NCBI GenBank assembly: GCA_023362775.1
Contig: JALMGJ010000001.1
Location: forward strand, 59,489,501-59,553,500
From: Charina bottae
Taxonomy: Eukaryota > Chordata > Lepidosauria > Squamata > Charinaidae
Reading direction: 5' to 3'
DNA length: 64,000 nucleotides
How positions within the stretch are numbered: position 1 is the stretch's first letter; each line of letters starts with the position of its first letter. Position numbers and translations under genes: made by a program. This document shows, in pieces, positions 1 to 10,732 of this stretch. The notes under the pieces were generated by a model that saw only the letters and a list, made by a program, of their open reading frames with translations, ran no database searches and was not told the DNA's origin.

Positions 1-2792
1 GCGAGGTCGCAGAGCCAGGTCTTCAATTGTTTTCAGAAGGTCAGGAGTGTGGGGGCTTGCCTCACCTCCAGGGGCAGAATGTTCCAAAGGGCGGGTGCCA
101 CTGCCGAGAAGGCCCACCTCCTGGACCCCGCCAGATGGAATTCTTTTACAGACGGGGTCCGTAGCAAGCACTCTCTGCATAACCGGGTGGGGCGGGTCGA
201 TGTTCTGGGGATGAGGCGGTCCCTCAGGTAACCTGGCCCCATGCCATGTAGGGCTTTAAAGGTGACAACCAACACCTTGAATTGGACCCGGAAGCAAACT
301 GGTAACCAATGCAGCTCGTGCAGCAGAGGTGTCACATGTGCCGATCTTGGGGCACCCATAACTGCGTGCGCAGCCGCATTCTGGACCAGTTGAAGCTTCC
401 GGATACTCTTCAAGGGTAGCCCCATGTAGAGTGCATTGCAATAGTCTATATGGGAGATGACAAGGGCATGAGTAACTGTACGGAGGGCATCCCGGTCCAG
501 GAAAGGGTGTAGCTGGCATACAACTTGAAGTTGCACAAACGCCCTTCTGGCCACAACTGCCACCTGCTTTTCGAACAGGAGTTGTGAGTCCAGAAGGACC
601 CCCAGGTTCCGCACTATGTCTGAATGGGGTAGTGCCACCCCATCTAGATCTAAAGATGACAACTTCCTGGATCCCGAGGCACCATCAATCCACAGCCACT
701 CCGTCTTACCAGGGTTCAGTTGAAGCCTGTTGTTCCCCATCCAGACCCCCACAGCCTTCAGACACTGAGAAAGGGCAGCCACTGCATAACTTAGCTCACC
801 CGGGATGGAGATATACAGTTGAGTGTCATCAGCATATTGATGATACCTCATCCCGTGTTGACGGATGATCTCACCCAGTGGTTTCATGTAGATATTAAAT
901 AGGAGAGGGGAGAGAACTGAACCCTGCGGCACCCCACAAAGTAGGGGCCGAGGGTCAGACCTCTCATCTCCTATTACCACCGATTGGGACCAGTCTTGGA
1001 GGAAGGAGGTGAAACAGCGTAAAACTACACCGCCCACCCCCAACTCCCCGAGCTGCCCCAAAAGGATACCATGGTCGATGGTATCGAAAGCTGCTGAGAG
1101 GTCAAGAAGAGCCAGGATGGATGCACTACGACCATCCCACTCCCACCAGAGATCATCCGTAAGTGCGACCAATGCAGTTTCCACCCCATATACCGCCCTG
1201 AACCCTGACTGGAAGGGGTCTAGATAATCCGTATCATCCAGAATCCTTTGTAGCTGTAATGCCACCACATTCTCAACCACCTTCCCCAAAAAGGGGAGGT
1301 GGGAGACGGGACGAAAGTTGTCTAACACCGTAGGGTCCAGCGATGGCTTTTTGAGGAGGGGGTGCACCAGCGCCTCCTTAAAAGCAGCTGGGAACACTCC
1401 CTCTCCCAAGGATGTAGCAACCATTGCATGGACCCAACCACATGTCACCTCCCTGGCTGCTTTTACCAGCCAGGAGGGGCATGGGTCTAGATGACACATA
1501 GTGGCCCTTACAGTCTGGAGGATCCTGTCCACTTCCTCAGGCCCAACAGGATCAAACCGTTCCCAGATAACCGGGCAAAGACGTTCCCTCGGCATCTCCC
1601 CAGACTATGCATCACACTTGGAGTCCAGCTTAGAGCGAATCCGAGCGATTTTATCCAGCAGATGCTCCGAAAATTCCTCCGCATGGCCCTGAAGGTGGGT
1701 CACTGACCCCACCTTACCTAGGAGAGATCGAGTAATTCCAAACAGGGCCATCGGGTGGCATTCTGCGGATGCAATAAGAGCGGAGAAATATTGAAGTTTC
1801 GCCACTCTTACCGCCACAAGGTAGGCCTTAACCGCGGCTCTAGCTTGTGTTCGGTCGGATTCGGTCTTTGTCTTTCTCCAGCGGCGCTCTAGACGTCTCT
1901 TAACCCTCTTCAAGACCCTTAATTCCTCCGTGAACCACGGGGAATATTGGGTCAGATGGGGCAAGAGAGGCCGCATAGGCGCAATCCTGTCCAAGGCCCC
2001 GGCCGCTTCCTTATTCCAGGCTGTGGCCAGGACCTCCGCTGGACCGTGCAGTAGATCCTCGGGTATAACCCCCATCTCCTTCTGAAACCCTATCGGGTCC
2101 ATTAGTCGCCGGGGGTGGACCATTCGAATGGGTCCAGCCTCCCTGCGGAGTGGGGCAGCATATGAGAATCTCAGGGCCACCAGGACATGATCTGACCATG
2201 ACAATGGGGAAAGATGTAACTCTCCCCCCAGATCACCTTGCCACTGCTCCGACAAGAAAACCAAGTCCGGGGTGAGGCCACTGTCTCGAGTCGGGTCCCA
2301 AATAATCTGGAACAGGCCCATGGCTGCCATGGTAGCCATGAACTCCCGAGCTGCCTCTGAGGCACGCCCCAGGGACGGCAGGTTGAAATCCCCCAAAACC
2401 ATAAGTCTGGGGAATTCCACCGCCAACCCCAAGACGGCTTCCAGCAGCTCGGGCAGGGAGGTTGCTATGCAGCAGGGAGGTTGGTACAGCAGCAACACTC
2501 CCAACTGCTCTCAGGAACCCAGCTTGAAAAACAAGGTCTCACATCCGGCCACTTGTGGAGCAGCGCCCCTGAAGGCCACTATAGGCTCTCGAATGACAAC
2601 TGCCACCCCTCCTCCCCTACCCCGGTGTCTCGGCTGGTGCCATACCTGAAACTCGGCCGGGCAGATTTCCGAGAGGGCAACCCCTCCTCCAGGGCCCAGC
2701 CAGGTCTTGGTAATACACGCCAGGTTGGCCCCCTCCTCTGTGATCAAATCACATATGAGGGGGCCCTTGTTATTAACCGACCTGGCATTAAG
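1..2792 (-). pseudogene. L2 ORF2 (endonuclease-reverse transcriptase), interrupted only by nonsense codons
   Basis: Nicks target DNA and reverse-transcribes the LINE RNA. Reading right to left in a single frame: endonuclease start (LNARSVNNKG near 2790, ACITKTWL, GGGVAVVIRE), endonuclease core (LGDFNLPS near 2390, SDHVLVALRF near 2190), then reverse transcriptase with FRPVSHLPFLGKVVE, the motif-A aspartate in LLDLSAAFDTIDH, GVPQGSVLSPLLFNIYM, the catalytic YADD in YADDTQLYIS near 840, and a C-terminal region ending LKTWLC at the window edge. In-frame stops are TGA at 33-35, TAG at 1605-1607, TGA at 2511-2513 and a TAG just upstream of LNARS. I found no frameshift. At the first stop another L2 copy (near 31960) has arginine. 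The copy is dead but appears young relative to the others in the window. Confidence 0.85.
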
Positions 2793-2960
2793 CTACAACA
2801 TCTGGAAACCAGGGCCCTCGAGGGTCTGCTGACCAGGGCCTGGGTTTGAACCTGGAGGGCCGGAACACACCACCGGTAACAAACACGTTCCCCATGCTCT
2901 TGCTCTAACAACTCTCGATAAGTTAACCATTTCTCTTTACCTGCTGTTTCTTTCCTATAA
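1..2960 (-). mobile_element. L2-clade LINE, nearly full length, running off the left edge
   Basis: Non-LTR retrotransposon of the L2 clade (CR1/L2 superfamily), oriented right to left. An apurinic-type endonuclease is followed by a reverse transcriptase, all in one reading frame. Its 3' UTR lies outside the window, but other copies here (22.7, 25.0, 32.1 kb) show the matching 3' tail. The right (5') boundary near 2960 is approximate: homology to coding sequence stops near 2800, and GC-rich sequence gives way to AT-rich DNA by about 3000. Clade assignment rests on the SAAFDTIDH and YADDTQLYIS style motifs, which differ from classical CR1. Confidence 0.85.
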
Positions 2961-5900
2961 AATGCTTCTTGTGCTGAGACCCACAAAGGCATTTTCAGGC
3001 ACAGTCTGGGTTTATAACTATTTCATATTCTCAATATGGCACTTCTAATATAGTGATTCTTAAAGTCTACATTAACCTTAACGTTATCGTACCATAAGAT
3101 CTAGCTGCAAAAATTTGAGTGACCTCAAGATGGCGGGCACCTTTATTATATACTTTGCTGCCATCTAGTGGTCATTCAGATTTTTGCAGCTAACATAAAA
3201 GAGCCTTAAATAACTGGTACATTAGTTAAATAAAGCCCAGTGCTGTATTTTTAGAAACTTTCTTTGAAACATCTGTTCTTAAATTAATATCAGAAAGTCA
3301 ACATTCATCTTATTGAGTTTGTCCATCTACAGAATATTAAAATATCAGTCCTGATAGAGATGGTATATTATTCGAATGCAGAATTCATGGGCAGATTTAA
3401 TGCCATTCAAATCAATGAACTTAGCTCCCCTCATCAGAGAACAATTGTCAGCCATTATTTTAACATCTCCATAATTCAACCATATGGTTGAATCCTGCTA
3501 AAATGCATTATTTTGCTCTTTATTTTTTCTCCTGCATGTACAGTAGTTCCTTCCAGATTCTAGACACAGCTCTGTGTAAATTGCTACAATTTTCTTTATA
3601 TAGTCTAAATTACTTCTGGATACTTAGGGTCTGTGAAATAATGCATTTATGAAAGCAACTGAAGACATGACAGTGCTTTCTGAAAGAAAAATACTTTTTT
3701 AAAAAGAAAAAAATACTCCTGATGTTTTAAAAACTGACATGACCAAATTAATATTTTCTTTATTATGCATGCAAAACCTTTTTATTTGCTTTTTAAATTG
3801 AATTGTTCTTCATCCATATCAATAAAATATCAGTACAACACTGATACTGTAATGGAATTCAACCATCTGTCAAAAATTAAAAATAAATTAAATGTGTGAA
3901 GGGAAATTTAATCATTCCTTCTATCGCTCTAAACAGATCAGTGAAAACCTCAACTTAATACGGTTGTTAAGTAGTTTGTAAATATTTGGTGCTTCTAAAA
4001 ATTCCCATGTGTGTGCATGCATGCATCTGTGTGGGGATATAATGCACACACGTTATTGTGAAAATGTTAGGCCTTGGTTCTGCACACAGACTCTTGGATG
4101 TAAGCTCACTGATCGTAATGGTGCCTGCTACTGAATAAATATGCACACAGTAGCTTTAAACAATTAAAGGGATGGGTTTATTCTTGGGGATATTAGCCAT
4201 AGTAGCAAAATGAAGCATCCATTTTCAAGCACACAACATCTCAAAATATCATAAGACCTCCACCAATCAGAAGACCATCATCTTCATTCCTAGCTTTTGA
4301 AGGGTCAGTATCAAAAACAGAGTGCTGGGATGATGTTCTAGAGCCGCAGTCTTTTCCAACTACCATTTAAACCAATGGTTTTGTTTCTAAATATAAACCT
4401 GACTGCACCGTAAACAATGTGAGCCAGTAACTAGATGTTTTGTGTGCAATATGACTTGCAGAACATGGTCATAGTTTGGACCACCTTTGATCTGTTTTAT
4501 TTTTAGCATAGTACCAGAGAGTTTAAGTGGAAACATGTTTCCTATTGATTAAATGCAATCTGTCTTCCTATGTCCTGAGCTGACAAGCAACAACACTGAT
4601 TGCATTACTCTCTCAGGCAACTGGCGTCCATCTTCCTTAATGTCCTTCTGCTAGCATCCAGGAAGATAGATCCATCAACAACCAGTCCAAAGAATGCCTC
4701 GAGCTTAGCTCTAGTGTCAGAGCCATTTGCCGAAATGGCTTTTAGGATTTTTCACTTAACACTGAGCCAAACATCAGCTACTCTTTCTTGTAGTGATGAC
4801 AGGGTGCCAGAATGTGGAGCCACATAGGAAAAAACAACAACAACCCAAGATCTACACATTACAGAGTAGATTTGGGGCAGAGGTTTTTGCACTGCTGCCA
4901 GGTAAGAAATTGCTTCCTGAGCCCAACTCAAAACCACTTGCCAAAAATATAACCTTAAAGTGTGTCCTTTTAGATTCAAATGTGCATCCAAGGAAAAATA
5001 TGTCAAGGGTTCTAGCAGGCTGGTTTTCTGTACCTTATGGCCACATATCATTTGAATTCTACAGCCACATGACAAGGTAACTTCACACACCATTAAGGAG
5101 TAGGATATTTGGTTATATGCTAATTTAAGCTTATTTGCTTAATTTAGGACCTACTGAAAAAGCAATGTATACTTATCTTAAAAAATTCAAGGCAAATTCA
5201 GGGGTTCCTTCCATCTCTGAAATCTATGAGGAATTTTGAAAAAAACAACAAAGGTTTTAAGAAAACTGCTTTTCAGATAGATTCTATCCATCCCTTGGTT
5301 GTATCCTGATTCCACCTCAAATGAAAAACATGTGGCAAATTTGAAGACTCCTGAAAAGGTGGAACAGTTGAAAAAAATCAGAATTTAGTAGAGAGCTTTT
5401 ATGTATCTCTACGACCTGCTAGTGCAAGTTCTAATTAAATAAAGCAAACAGTTGGTGATTTCTTGCCCCATTGGTGCATCAAAGACAATATGAGAAAGAC
5501 ACAAAAACACAGAAACTCTTGCAAGACCTTATACAAAGAGACATCTTCTTTTCCCCATTCCCCTCCCTAATCCAAAAGACAAGCAAATCTTGATAAGCAC
5601 AACTGGGAAGTATCTATCCACCACCTAAAGTTGAAACATTTGCTTCTTTCTGGCTGAGCTGAGTGAAGAGATAATGGACATCAGTTTTCTTCCTGTCTTC
5701 ACAGTTATTGTAACCTCATGAGTCTTCAAATTATCTTGCTTTGCAGTCATTTTTAGGCTGAGTTGGTGCCATATGGTCTGTAAAACTTTGTTACAATAAA
5801 CGGGAAGGTCAACATATCCAATGACTTGCATTTGTGGGACTTATTATTTATTCTACCACCATCGCCAGCACCTACGTGTTATTTTCTACTAGATGTTTTC

Positions 5901-6735
5901 ATTCCTTTCTTGTTTTTTCACAACTCACAACAGTGTCATCTTGAGGCTGTAAAACTTACCTTGTTTTCGTATTTCAGCTAGTTGCATTTCCCATTTTCAT
6001 TGAATTTCTGTACTGGGGAAAGATAAAATGATAAAACCATTTGCCCAGAAACTCCAAACTTTCAAAAGGGACTTATATTCTTAATTCTACTGGCTGAATT
6101 CTCATTAAGTTGAGACTTATTTATGTCCAATATTGTAATCATGATCATGATCATCTTATCTTTATGACAGATGCCAGAACAATCCAATGTCTTTAAACTC
6201 AAAACAGATCATGTTTTAGCTTGTCATTATAAGATCCACCAATCTGAGTCATCAGGGGTGGGAGATCTTGTGTTCTATTGCTTTATGGCTGTCCTGAAAT
6301 GAATTGGGCTCTGTGTGTAAAAAGGTAAATGTATTTCACAAGGCCTTTATGGGCCAAACTAGATTTAAAGGAATAAAAGAGTGTGAACTGAGGGACTTTC
6401 ACTCATGTTACTATTTGCTTTCCTCACCTGATCTGCATTTTGTCCCGGCTTCACCCAAACATACACAAAAGTACAAATCATAATCCAGATGAATCTACAC
6501 GTAGCAACATTTCTCCAGCAATTATGTTTGAGGGCCTAAGGTAAATACGTGGGAAATAAAAAAGGCGTTCTCACCTATTTGGCTTTGTTACAACTGTTAA
6601 TGAATCACTGTCTGGAAATTCATCAGTTCAGAAATAGGTTGTATTGTCTGTTCTCCATCTGAAACTTTGCACAAGTTAATTCCAATCAGAATAGCAGTGG
6701 CCCACTCCAAAGGGACTCTCCATAATGTTCCTGGG
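2961..6735. other. AT-rich non-coding stretch
   Basis: No conserved coding segment or recognisable LINE or SINE was seen apart from the small MITE at 3104-3190. Predicted frames here are short, lack domains and overlap on both strands. The stretch lies far 3' of TGFB2. Confidence 0.6.
3104..3190. mobile_element. 87-bp TA-flanked inverted-repeat MITE
   Basis: The ends are 21-bp inverted repeats: GCTGCAAAAATTTGAGTGACC on the left against the complement of GGTCATTCAGATTTTTGCAGC on the right, with two mismatches. TA dinucleotides sit directly outside both ends (3102-3103 and 3191-3192), as expected for a Tc1/mariner-type target duplication. There is no room for a transposase, so any mobility would have been in trans. 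Superfamily is inferred from the TA only. Confidence 0.6.
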
Positions 6736-6749
6736 CAAAATATTCTACC

Positions 6750-7331
6750 AATCAAAGAGAAACAGGAGTTATCTACAACATACAGTGTAAGGACTGTAGC
6801 AGCCACTATGTAAGACAGACCGGCAGAAGACTAGCAGAATGCATCCACGAACACCAACTAGCAGTCAGAAGACACGATGAAAACTCCTTAATCTCACAAC
6901 ACATGGACAGACTCAACCATACTTTCAACTGGGAAACTGTGAGCATCTTAAACCAAACCAAATCCAAAAATGCTAGAGAATTCTTGGAAGCTTGGCACTC
7001 AGGCAAATCAGCCATCAACAGACACATAGAGGTAAACAACATTTACATACCATTCATAAGAGACAATAGAAAAGCCAGAAGACCAGAACACCTCCTTGCC
7101 AGCAATCATCACCCAGATATGCAAAGATTAACATCAAGATTAGCACCAGAGGAACAATCAAACAGTACAATATACCCTAATCAAGGAACTATTAACTCAG
7201 TCAATCAACCAAGCAGCAAACAACAGCCCAATCAAGGAACTACCAAGGAGAGAACAACACCCCCACAAACACAAGCAGGACAAGCCATGGTATATAAACA
7301 GAGAGCAAGTCCCACTCCCTTTTCGCACTGA
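6750..7331 (+). pseudogene. GIY-YIG endonuclease domain of a Penelope-like ORF (fragment)
   Basis: In Penelope-like elements a GIY-YIG nuclease follows the reverse transcriptase and makes the insertion nick. The frame is open from the truncation point (codon at 6750) to the TGA at 7329-7331, about 193 codons with no start of its own. GVIYNIQCKDC matches the GIY strand region; HYVRQTGRRLAE matches the usual YVGQTGR, with Arg replacing the second glycine of YIG. It continues IHEHQLAVRRHDENSLISQH and FNWETVSIL, both typical of the family. The C-terminal 80 residues are rich in N, Q, P and T and have no recognised fold. The altered YIG motif suggests an inactive domain. Assignment is by motif recognition only. 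Confidence 0.65.
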
Positions 7332-7358
7332 AGATGTTGCCTAGCCTGGCAATGAAAC
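7328..7358 (+). ncRNA. Hammerhead-ribozyme-like core in the Penelope 3' end (tentative)
   Basis: CTGAAGA (7328-7334) fits the hammerhead CUGANGA core. It is followed by a stem, GTTGCC/GGCAAT (7336-7341 with 7348-7353, one G-U pair, loop TAGCCT), and then GAAAC at 7354. One unpaired U separates the core from the stem. I could not identify stems I and III or a cleavage triplet, so this may be a vestige or chance. Penelope-like elements are known to carry hammerhead motifs in their terminal repeats, which makes the location sensible. Confidence 0.3.
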
Positions 7359-7419
7359 ATCTGCAAGAAAACAACAAGGCTCAGAGAGCACCAAGGACTC
7401 CACAAAATATTCTACGTCA

Positions 7420-7486
7420 TTCTGGCTGGTGAATTCTGGGAGATGAAGTCCACACGTCTTAAAGTTGCCAAGGTTGAGAAACACTG
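7420..7486. mobile_element. hAT-like MITE, one-armed remnant
   Basis: The right arm matches the complete MITE at 52944-53056: GAAGTCCACACGTCTTAAAG followed by GGTTGAGAAACACTG, ending at 7486. The left arm is absent or unrecognisable. The following TTCTAG resembles the target duplication of the complete copy. Confidence 0.55.
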
Positions 7487-8032
7487 TTCTAGGTGTTTGA
7501 CAGCCGTCTTACTTTTCTCATCCAATTGCCCTTTTCCACATGCAAATACTCTACAATTAGGGACTAAAAATTAGCATACCCTGAAGGACAGCTCTCTATA
7601 ACGAAGCAATGACCCTTTGGGCTGAAAAAAGCTATTTCCGCCTATTTTGCTTAGGCACAGCTTCAATCGACAGGTCCCAACATTGTTTAAGAAGAGAGAG
7701 ATCTTCTCAGGACATAAATGTTAATTCATTAAATTAATAGCTGTTCTTGCTTGGCAAACCAATGCTTCTGAAGTTCTTCAATATCTCAGAGATGGTGATG
7801 GTGATGATGATATAGGGGAAAATATGTCTGTGATTTTATTTTCTGTTAATCCTGCCTGCATGTTCTAACTGTTATCTGGCTGGCAGTTTACTGTTTTATA
7901 TATCTCTGACAAAGTGGTTTGCAAATTATTTATACAATAAGCATTATTAATGAGGTGTCTCAATAGCCCAAGTAAATAGAGCCAATAAGGAAAGATGTGC
8001 CTTCAAGGTGGCCTAGCCAGTGAGAGGTTATT
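7487..8032. other. Non-coding stretch
   Basis: AT-rich DNA with a short GATG-rich run near 7795. No gene or recognisable element was seen. Confidence 0.6.
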
Positions 8033-8455
8033 ATTCATTTATTTATAATTGTTATAACTGCCCACTCTAACAGACTCTGGGCAGTATACAAAATTAGAAA
8101 ACAATAATAACAATTAAAAACATAAAACAACATGGACAGCCTGGACTAAAAGAGTCATAACAGCAACAACAAACCACAACAGAGCCCCCCAAAATACATT
8201 AACCCCTGGCCTGGGACCAAAGTCAGGTTTTAAGAGTTTTCCAGAACTCCAGGAGAGAGGGTGCTGTCTGTATCTCTGAGGGGATGCTGTTCCAGAGGGT
8301 GGGGGCCATGACAGAAAAGGCATGCTTCCTTGGCCCCATAAGATGACAATATTTAACAGAGGAGCACACTCACTTTGTCTGAACGTACCAGGTGGGCAGA
8401 AATAATTGGAGATAAGCAGTCCCTCAGATATCCAGGCCCTATGCCATACTGTCCT
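8033..8455 (-). mobile_element. L2 LINE 3' part, left piece of an interrupted copy
   Basis: The left end carries the L2 3' tail in reverse: ATTTATTTATAATTG, then ACTGCCCACTCTAACAGACTCTGGGCAGT. It continues into the C-terminal coding region (CCAGAGGGTGGGGGCCATGACAGAAAAGG matches copies at 80-110 and 25250). Homology stops at about 8455 and resumes at about 9140 in the same orientation. Confidence 0.65.
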
Positions 8456-8629
8456 GTCCCGACTAAGGCTCGAAGCAGGAAGGTGTGAAATAAGTCTTTT
8501 ATTTACAATACAAACATACAAAATATATTCAGAGCAATCAGAAGCGACACAAGGTGCTCACAGAGTTCAGGCTGCCTGTGGTGATCCGTTCCTGATTGGC
8601 ACGCATGCGGGCAGCCACCATGTGGCTGC
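8456..8629. other. Unidentified segment between L2 and the minisatellite
   Basis: This non-L2 sequence has a TTTTATTTACAATACAAAC stretch that would read as a polyadenylation-like AATAAA on the minus strand. It could be the end of another retroelement that carried the minisatellite in. I do not recognise it. Confidence 0.35.
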
Positions 8630-9120
8630 GATGTAAGGTCCCGGCGCGATGCTTGGCGCAGCTGCGAGGCAAGGTTCCGGCACGAGGCTTGGCATGGCTG
8701 CGGGGCAAAGTTCCAGTGTGAGGCTCAGCGCGGCTGCGAGGAAAGGTTCTGGTGTGAGGCTGGGCGTGGCAGTTGCGAGGCAAGGTTCCAGCACAAGGCT
8801 TGGCACGGAGGCGGGGCAAGATTCTGGCATGGAACTGGGCGCGGCAGCAGGGCTAGGTTCTGGCATGAAGCGCAGCTGTATGTCGAGGCAGGGTCCCGGC
8901 ACGGGGCATGGTGGGGCAGCAAGGCACAAGGCTTGGCGCAGCTGTGAGGAACGATTCCGGCACGAGACTTGGTGTAGCGGCTGCAAGGCAAGGTTCCAGA
9001 TCAAGGCTTGGCATGGAGGCAGGGCAAGATTCTGGCATGGGACTGGGCACGGCAGCAAGGCTAGGTTCTGATGCAAAGCTTGGCTGGGCTACAAGGCAAG
9101 GCTCTGGCGTAGAAGCAGGG
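8630..9120. repeat. GC-rich minisatellite, period about 36 bp
   Basis: Roughly a dozen degenerate units of the form GAGGCAAGGTTCCGGCACGA followed by GGCTTGGC and a variable GC-rich end; most are 36 bp, some 39. Because the period is a multiple of three, several frames on both strands stay open and give repetitive Gly/Ser/Ala/Arg or Pro/Ser/Cys/Leu proteins. These frames lack domains and overlap each other, so I treat them as by-products. Confidence 0.75.
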
Positions 9121-9139
9121 CGAAGTCTGAGCACGGATT

Positions 9140-9831
9140 CTGGTGCACAACTGCCACTTGCTCTTGGAACAGGAGCTGTGAGACCTGAAGGAACCCCAAG
9201 TTGCACCCCAGTCTCAAATGGGGAGTGCTGCCCCATCTAAGACTGATAGTAACATACTTGGAGGGCCAAACACAGCCACTCAGTCTTGTCAGGATTGAGC
9301 TGAATTAGATTCCACCCATTCAGACCCGAACAGCCTCCAGAAATTGATCACTACATCAACAGCTATACCTGCACAACCCATGGTCGAGATATAAAGCTGG
9401 GCATCATCAGCATACTGGTGTTACCAAACCCTGAACCCTGGATAACGCTGGATAACCCTGGATAACCCTGGATAACCCTGGATAACCCTGGATAACCTCA
9501 CCCAGCAGTTTCATGTAGATGTTAAACAGGAAAGGGGTGAGCATTGAGCCCTGAGGCACCCCACAAGTGAAAGACCATGGACACAATCCACCAACTGAAA
9601 CCAACCACTGAGGACGGTGGCAAACCACTGCAACACAGTATCTCCCACTCCTAACTCCTGCAGCTGGTCCTGAGGGATACCATGGTTGACAGTGTCAAAA
9701 GCCGCTGAGAGATCAAGGAGCACTAGGATGGAGCCACCTCCCCCATTCTGGTTCTGCCAAAGGTCATTAACAAGTGTGACTTGTGCTGTCTCTGTACCAG
9801 ACCCTGGTATTTGCCAGTTATCAATCAAGCT
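9140..9831 (-). mobile_element. L2 LINE, right piece of the interrupted copy (reverse transcriptase)
   Basis: Minus-strand frames give SILVLLDLSAAFDTVNHG near 9700 and a GVPQGSMLTPFLFNIYMK equivalent near 9540, the same domains as in the 1-3 kb copy. Compared with that copy, the segment that should join this piece to 8033-8455 (about 300 bp) is missing, replaced by 8456-9139. Frameshifts and stops abound. The right end abuts the Bov-B fragment. Confidence 0.75.
9436..9495. repeat. 10-bp tandem repeat inside the L2 reverse transcriptase
   Basis: Six units of CCCTGGATAA, the second with CG for CC. It lies where other L2 copies have a single GGATGATCTCACCC-like site, so it looks like a local expansion after insertion. 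It is not a telomeric repeat. Confidence 0.85.
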
Positions 9832-10600
9832 GGTTGTGAACTCCTGTCCATAGTTCTTCTGGGACCCTATCTACCAAATCTAGTCCCTTAAATCTATCCT
9901 TCACCTCCACTGCATATTCATTAGGAATATTAGTGAGCTCATATCTAACTGATCTGTAGGTCTTCCCTATTCTCTTTAGTCTGATTCTAAATTGTGCAAT
10001 AAGGAGTTTGTGATCTGAACTAAAGTCAGCTCCAGGTCTTGTTTTTACCGACTATATAGATGTCCGCCACCTTTGGCTACAAAGGATGTAGTCAATCTGA
10101 TTTCGGTGTCGACCATCTGGTGAAGTCCATGTATAAAGTCGTCTTTTAGGTTGCTGGAAGAGAGTGCTTGTTATGCACAGTGAATTGTCTTGGCAAAATT
10201 CTATCAGCCTATGTCCCGCTTCATTTTGTTCTCCCAGACCATGCTTACCTGTAATTCCAGGTGTCATTTGACTACCCATCTTAGCATTCCAGTCTCCTGT
10301 AATGAAAATAACATCTCTTTTTGGCGTATTATCCAGTAGGTGCTGCAGATCCTCATAGAACTGATCTACTTCTGCTTCTTCAGCATCTGTGGTTGGGGCG
10401 TATATTTGGATCACTGTGATGTTAAATGGCTTACCCTGAATTTGAATTGAGATCATTCTACCGTTTTTTGGATTGTATCCAAGCACTGCTTTAGCCACTT
10501 TATTATTAATTATGAAGGCTACTCCATTTCTTCTGTGGTCCTCTTGTCCACAGTATTCACTGAATACATTATCTAAATTCTTTAACGAGACCGGTCTGCC
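9832..10600 (-). mobile_element. Bov-B (RTE) LINE fragment, endonuclease region
   Basis: The minus strand encodes Bov-B endonuclease: VAFIINNKVAKAVLGYNPKN near 10490, FNITVIQIYAPTTDAEEAEV, IFITGDWNAKMGS near 10300, RRLYTWTSPDGRHRNQIDYI near 10110, SSDHKLLIAQFRIRLKR near 10010 and NEYAVEVKDRFKGLDLVDR near 9900. These are the DWNAK, QIDYI and SDH motifs of the APE-type nuclease. The right (5') end blurs at about 10600. The downstream reverse transcriptase is missing, so this is an internal piece. One frameshift separates the 148-residue open stretch (10052-10498) from the SSDHK part. Confidence 0.85.
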
Positions 10601-10659
10601 TTTGATTCAGCAGTTCTATTTTACAGTGCCTGGGTGCATGAATTGGGCTCACTTTTTTA

Positions 10660-10665
<6 letters not shown>

Positions 10666-10709
<44 letters not shown>

Positions 10710-10732
10710 TCCCTCTCCCTCTCCCTCTCCCT

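Larger units (their letters stand above)
6749..7402 (+). mobile_element. Penelope-like element, 5'-truncated, with 13-bp target duplication
   Basis: The 654-bp insertion is bounded by a perfect 13-bp direct repeat, CAAAATATTCTAC, at 6736-6748 and 7403-7415, so both ends are fixed. It holds the C-terminal GIY-YIG endonuclease part of a Penelope-like ORF and about 70 bp of 3' non-coding sequence. The reverse transcriptase is missing, consistent with 5' truncation on insertion. An 8-bp overlap with neighbouring elements was not seen; the hAT-like MITE remnant begins just right of the duplication. Confidence 0.7.

Noticed and set aside
2272..2849. Plus-strand frames of 125 and 122 codons
   Set aside because: Antisense to the L2 endonuclease; no independent support.
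8630..9120. Possible CRISPR-like direct repeat array
   Set aside because: Units are contiguous and degenerate with no spacers, and the DNA is vertebrate.
8567..9240. Long overlapping frames of up to 169 codons on both strands
   Set aside because: They follow from the 36-bp minisatellite, overlap in several frames and have no domain.
9436..9495. Interstitial telomere-like repeat
   Set aside because: The unit is CCCTGGATAA (10 bp), not the CCCTAA hexamer.
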